From Pedobacter puniceum (GTDB lineage: Bacteria; Bacteroidota; Bacteroidia; Sphingobacteriales; Sphingobacteriaceae), in contig NZ_WKJI01000001.1 in assembly GCF_009674685.1 (NCBI RefSeq), positions 930,001 through 994,000 on the forward strand: a DNA stretch of 64,000 nucleotides, in the 5' to 3' direction. The first letter of the stretch is position 1. Each line of letters starts with the position of its first letter. The notes below the pieces were generated by a model that did not search any database, was not told the DNA's origin, and worked only from the letters and a program-made list of their open reading frames with translations. A program made the position numbers and the translations under genes. Below, in pieces: positions 59,680 to 64,000 of the stretch.

Positions 59680-60987
59680 TTAAATTCTTCTAATATCAGC
59701 ACCAAGTGCTCGTAATCGGGTATCAATATCTTGATAACCTCTTTCTATTTGTTCAATATTGTAAATGGTAGACCTTCCAGAGGCAGAAAGTGCAGCAATT
59801 AATAAGGAAACTCCTGCTCTAATATCAGGTGAAGTCATTTCTATACCTTTTAACTGATATTTCTTATCTAAACCAATAACAGTCGCTCTGTGTGGATCGC
59901 ATAAAATAATTTGTGCACCCATGTCTATCAATTTATCCACAAAGAATAAACGACTCTCGAACATTTTTTGGTGAATCAATACCGAGCCTTTGGCTTGTGT
60001 AGCCACTACTAAAACGATAGAGAGTAAATCGGGTGTAAAACCTGGCCAAGGAGCATCAGCAACAGTTAAAATAGAACCATCAATAAAAGTATCTATTTCA
60101 TAGCTTTTCTGAGCCGGTATAAAAATATCATCACCACGCAATTCCATTTTAATACCTAATCTTTTAAAAACATCAGGTATAATACCTAATTCTTGGTAGC
60201 AAACATTCTTGATGGTGATTTCAGACTCTGTCATGGCAGCTAAGCCTATAAAAGAGCCAATTTCAATCATATCAGGTAATAAACGGTGTTCTGTACCACC
60301 TAAGGCTTCAACACCTTCTATGGTTAATAAATTAGAACCAATACCAGTAATTTTTGCACCCATGCGATTAAGCATTTTGCAAAGTTGTTGTAAATAAGGC
60401 TCACAAGCTGCATTATAAATGGTAGTAGTACCTTTTGCAAGAACTGCCGCCATCACGATATTTGCTGTACCTGTTACAGAAGCCTCATCTAATAAAATAA
60501 ATGTTCCTTTTAATTCGGTAGCATCAACATTAAAGAAATTGGTCTCTGCATTATAAATAAATTTAGCACCAAGTTTCTCGAAACCCAAAAAGTGAGTATC
60601 TAAACGTCGTCTACCAATTTTATCCCCACCTGGTTTAGGAATTGCAGCTTTACCAAAACGGGCTAAAAGCGGACCTACAATCATGATAGAGCCTCTTAAA
60701 CTACCACCTTTTGCTTTAAAAGTTTGAGATTGAAAAAACTCTAAGTTGATATTGGCTGCTGTAAACTCATAAGTATCTTTTGATAATCTATTAACTTCAA
60801 CACCTAAGTCTCCTAAAAGCTCTATAAGTTTATTGACGTCTTTAATATCGGGTATATTGCTTATGGTAACTTTTTCTGGTGTTAATAAAACAGCAGAAAG
60901 AATTTGCAATGCTTCATTTTTTGCTCCCTGGGGTATAATTTCTCCTTTTAAAGGTTTACCACCACGAATCTCAAATGCATTCATCAT
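59680..60987 (-). CDS. murA: UDP-N-acetylglucosamine 1-carboxyvinyltransferase
   Basis: FEIRGGKPLKGEIIPQGAKNEALQIL, KAKGGSLRGSIMIVGPLLARFGKAAIPKPGGDKIGRRRLD, DIRAGVSLLIAALSASGRSTIYNIEQIERGY. Confidence 0.97.
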   Translation of the reverse strand: MMNAFEIRGGKPLKGEIIPQGAKNEALQILSAVLLTPEKVTISNIPDIKDVNKLIELLGDLGVEVNRLSKDTYEFTAANINLEFFQSQTFKAKGGSLRGSIMIVGPLLARFGKAAIPKPGGDKIGRRRLDTHFLGFEKLGAKFIYNAETNFFNVDATELKGTFILLDEASVTGTANIVMAAVLAKGTTTIYNAACEPYLQQLCKMLNRMGAKITGIGSNLLTIEGVEALGGTEHRLLPDMIEIGSFIGLAAMTESEITIKNVCYQELGIIPDVFKRLGIKMELRGDDIFIPAQKSYEIDTFIDGSILTVADAPWPGFTPDLLSIVLVVATQAKGSVLIHQKMFESRLFFVDKLIDMGAQIILCDPHRATVIGLDKKYQLKGIEMTSPDIRAGVSLLIAALSASGRSTIYNIEQIERGYQDIDTRLRALGADIRRI

Positions 60988-61008
60988 ATAAAATATTTTT
61001 TGTTTTGA

Positions 61009-61743
61009 TTAGTTTGATCTTTTACCACCACCATTGTTTTGGAAATTCCTAGGGCGGTTTTTGTTGTTGTTATTTTGGTTATTATTTTGTCTTTGGCCAC
61101 CACCACCTCTATTGTTTTGGTTGTTCTTTTGTGAGCGACCATTATTGTTGTTATTGTTGCTGGATGGAGTATTTTGTTTAACATCAACTTTGTTTAACAC
61201 AACCTGACTTAAATCTAACTCGCCACCAGATAAATCATTTAAATCAGAGATGATTTGTTCATCTGCAACATGATCTTTATTCCAAAGTACATAAGCCATT
61301 TTCATAAAATTAGCTATAGAATTTACCATATGCTGTTTTTTTTCAGGCTCGGTAATTTCTTTTGCTCTTTTAATCATGAGCTCAATGGTTTTTCCGTAAT
61401 GCTTAAATTTAATACGGTTTTGAGGATAACTTAAAACTTCTGGTTTGAAATTGATGCCTTCTTTAGTAGGAGTAGGGTAAGGCGAATCAACATCTATCCT
61501 GAAACCCGAAATGATATGTAAATGATCCCAAAGTTTATGTTTAAAATCTGGAACATCTCTTAAATGAGGATTTAAAAATCCCATCATATCTATCACCACT
61601 TGGGCGTATTTATTTCTTTCTTCTTTGGTGGGTAACTCGCAGATATACTCAACCATATTCTGCACATTTCTACCATACTCTGCCAAGATGAGTTTATCTC
61701 TTGAAGTATTGTAATCAAATTTATTTTCAACAGTGTTATTCAT
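61009..61743 (-). CDS. DUF4290-like protein with Asn/Gly/Arg-rich low-complexity tail
   Basis: FDYNTSRDKLILAEYGRNVQNMVEYICELPTKEERNKYAQVVIDMMGFLNPHLRD; tail NNNNNNGRSQKNNQNNRGGGGQRQNNNQNNNNKNRPRNFQNNGGGKRSN. Confidence 0.85.
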   Translation of the reverse strand: MNNTVENKFDYNTSRDKLILAEYGRNVQNMVEYICELPTKEERNKYAQVVIDMMGFLNPHLRDVPDFKHKLWDHLHIISGFRIDVDSPYPTPTKEGINFKPEVLSYPQNRIKFKHYGKTIELMIKRAKEITEPEKKQHMVNSIANFMKMAYVLWNKDHVADEQIISDLNDLSGGELDLSQVVLNKVDVKQNTPSSNNNNNNGRSQKNNQNNRGGGGQRQNNNQNNNNKNRPRNFQNNGGGKRSN

Positions 61744-61961
61744 TTTTGAATTATTAAAGCTAAATGGTGTAAGCTTTCTTTCTATACTGATAATGTTTTT
61801 TATGTATGATTAACTTATCCGTTTGATTATGAGATTATAACAATCAAAATAATTTAATAAAAGCGGGTTAAAAACAGTATGTAATTTTAATTTTTGTAGC
61901 TAAAAGCTGCAATTTAAGAAAATAAATAAAATTGCAATGTTTTTATTTATTCCTCTTCACG

Positions 61962-64000
61962 TTAATTTTTAACAATCCTCAGTTTTGCAAATTTCAGTAG
62001 TAATTGTTTTTGCCCAATCTCTTTAAAGAAAATAGTTGCTTTGATATCGGGCTTAGAGCCTTCTAAATTAATCACTTTTCCAAAGCCAAAGCGTTCGTGT
62101 TCTACCTCTTCGCCTACTTGTAGGTTAGAAGTATCATCTGGTGTAAACCCTTCGGTAGGCACATGTGCTTTTGCTAATAGGGAAGTAGTTTTTACTTTGC
62201 CAGCTACCGGTGGTTTAGGCTTAGAAAAATAATCTCCGCTACTAGTATTACTAGAACTGGTTTTACTTTGCCATTGTGTACGTTCATTCTCAAAAAACGG
62301 ATTACCTGCTGGGGCCTTCTTAACAAAATCTAATTCTAAATATTTAGGGTCTATTTCATCTAAAAACCTAGAAGGCTCACAATTAATTAAGCTACCAAAC
62401 TTAAATCTAGATGTTGCATAGCTCATATGCAATTTCTTTTCGGCCCGGGTAATCGCTACATAAAATAAACGACGTTCTTCTTCTAAATCTGCTCTAGAAT
62501 TTAAGGCCATTTGAGATGGAAACAAGTTTTCTTCTAAGCCTACAATATAAACTTGCGGAAACTCTAAACCTTTAGAAGAGTGTATGGTCATCAAGGAAAC
62601 GGTATCTTTATTGTCTCCTTTATCATTATCATCATTGGTAAGTAAAGCTACATCTTGCATAAAAACATCTAAACCTTTGTCTTCGATATCTTCACGTTCA
62701 GAAAATTCTTTAATACCATTTAACAACTCTTGGATGTTTTCATATCGGCTTAAGCCTTCTACAGATTTATCATCATATAAATCTTTTAGCAAGCCAGAGT
62801 GCTGGGCAATATGCAAAGCAGCATCATAAGCATTGCTGTTTTTAGCAACAGCGGCAAAACTTTTAATGGTAGTAGCAAAATTACTAACAGATAATGCTGC
62901 TCTATTATCAAGGTGTTGAGAAGCATTACTGATGATTTCAAACATGGTTTGATTTTGCTGATCTGCAGCAACGATAATTTTATCTATCGTAGTTTTTCCA
63001 ATTCCCCTTGCCGGATAATTGATAACTCTTTTAAAAGCTTCTTCATCACTAGGGTTAAATGTTAATCTGAAATATGCTATTAAATCTTTAATCTCTTTTC
63101 TTTGATAGAAAGATAAACCGCCATAAATTTTATAAGGGATATTTAGCTTTCTTAGAGCCTCCTCCATAGAACGAGACTGAGCATTTGTTCTATATAAAAT
63201 GGCAAAGTCATTCCAATTTAGAGCGTTATTACTTCTTTCTTGTAAGATAGATTCGGCAACACTTTTTCCTTCTTCATTATCAGAAAAAGAGCGAGTAATT
63301 TTTATTTTATCGCCGATATCGTTTTCAGAGAAAACATTTTTATCTAACTGGTTTTTATTGTTTGCAATAATGCTATTGGCAACATTTACTATATTTTGAG
63401 TAGAGCGATAGTTCTGCTCTAGCTTATAAATTTTAACGTCTGGATAATCCTTTTGGAAATTTAAGATATTTTGAATGTTAGCACCTCTAAAACCATAAAT
63501 ACTTTGCGCATCATCACCAACTACACATAAATTATAATTTACAGCAGCTAGCTTTTTTACAATCAGGTACTGCGAGAAATTAGTATCCTGATACTCGTCT
63601 ACCATTAAGTATTTAAACTTATGTTGATATTTATGTAAAACGTCTGGATGTTCTTTTAATAAAACATTGGTTTTAAAAAGTAAATCGTCAAAGTCCATTG
63701 CTCCAGCTTTAAAACAACGGGCAGCATAGGTTTCATAAACTTTACCCAACATACCTCTACCGGTAGAAAAATCTTCGGCCTGTATTTGCTCGTTCTGGTT
63801 ATACTCAGCGGCTGATATCAAATTGTTTTTGCACATTGAAATTCTTCCATATACAAAATTTGGGTTGTATAGCTTATCATCCAGATTCATCTCTTTCAGA
63901 ATAGCTTTAATTAAGCTTTTGCTATCATCAGTATCGTAAATGGTGAAGTTATTAGGATAGCCTATTTTATGTGCTTCTACACGGAGTATTTTGGCAAATA
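61962..64000 (-). CDS. UvrD/PcrA-type ATP-dependent DNA helicase (5' end outside window)
   Basis: MVDEYQDTNFSQYLIVKKLA, VVGDDAQSIYGFRGANIQNIL, LEQNYRST, LMTIHSSKGLEFPQVYIVGLEENLFPS, LFYVAITRAEKKLHMSYA; frame open upstream of 63890 (FAKILRVEAHKIGYPNNFTIYDTDDSKSLIKAILKE-M). Confidence 0.95.
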   Translation of the reverse strand, partial: FAKILRVEAHKIGYPNNFTIYDTDDSKSLIKAILKEMNLDDKLYNPNFVYGRISMCKNNLISAAEYNQNEQIQAEDFSTGRGMLGKVYETYAARCFKAGAMDFDDLLFKTNVLLKEHPDVLHKYQHKFKYLMVDEYQDTNFSQYLIVKKLAAVNYNLCVVGDDAQSIYGFRGANIQNILNFQKDYPDVKIYKLEQNYRSTQNIVNVANSIIANNKNQLDKNVFSENDIGDKIKITRSFSDNEEGKSVAESILQERSNNALNWNDFAILYRTNAQSRSMEEALRKLNIPYKIYGGLSFYQRKEIKDLIAYFRLTFNPSDEEAFKRVINYPARGIGKTTIDKIIVAADQQNQTMFEIISNASQHLDNRAALSVSNFATTIKSFAAVAKNSNAYDAALHIAQHSGLLKDLYDDKSVEGLSRYENIQELLNGIKEFSEREDIEDKGLDVFMQDVALLTNDDNDKGDNKDTVSLMTIHSSKGLEFPQVYIVGLEENLFPSQMALNSRADLEEERRLFYVAITRAEKKLHMSYATSRFKFGSLINCEPSRFLDEIDPKYLELDFVKKAPAGNPFFENERTQWQSKTSSSNTSSGDYFSKPKPPVAGKVKTTSLLAKAHVPTEGFTPDDTSNLQVGEEVEHERFGFGKVINLEGSKPDIKATIFFKEIGQKQLLLKFAKLRIVKN

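Noticed and set aside
58852-59715. ORFs of 63-68 aa between rnr and murA
   Set aside because: Overlap repeats, low-complexity tracts or the murA end; no coding signature.
1-64000. CRISPR arrays, rRNA or tRNA genes, prophage
   Set aside because: No regularly spaced repeats, no recognisable rRNA/tRNA sequence and no phage structural genes were seen by eye; a tRNAscan or CRISPR finder run would be needed to exclude them fully.

Overview
The window is AT-rich Bacteroidota chromosome, probably a Pedobacter-like Sphingobacteriaceae: gene families fit, and candidate promoters match TTTG-N19/20-TAnnTTTG. Most of it is housekeeping: ubiX, mtaB, lgt, a cobalamin-riboswitch/btuB/cobU cluster, speA, ctlX, an arginine deiminase-like gene, mnmE, sucC, smc, ABC-F, rnr, murA and a UvrD/PcrA helicase cut by the window end. 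Two defence loci stand out. (1) A MazG-like pyrophosphohydrolase tail is translationally coupled to an McrB/McrC-type pair (1-3940). (2) A module of about 10 kb (22.1-32.3 kb) follows mnmE. It encodes a type IIG/PglX-like N6-adenine methylase, a serine invertase of the Mpi type, an AlbA_2/HATPase protein and a fused PLD-SNF2 helicase. The strongest finding is inside locus 2. The 3' (target-recognition) end of the methylase gene lies on an invertible segment of about 1.27 kb. It is bounded by 18-bp inverted repeats (25027-25044 and 26278-26295) and carries a silent, in-frame alternative C-terminus on the opposite strand directly beside the invertase gene. Inversion is predicted to change the 1112-aa protein into a 1108-aa protein with a different TRD. 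A second, internal in-frame 27-bp inverted repeat could allow four C-terminal combinations. Other points of interest are a short two-hairpin RNA upstream of ubiX, a DAC-like (diadenylate cyclase fold) protein with a variant RHR motif, tandem dyads and a palindrome in the defence module, a MITE-like element, and several dispersed intergenic repeat families. All family assignments are from reading sequence motifs; no database search was run.
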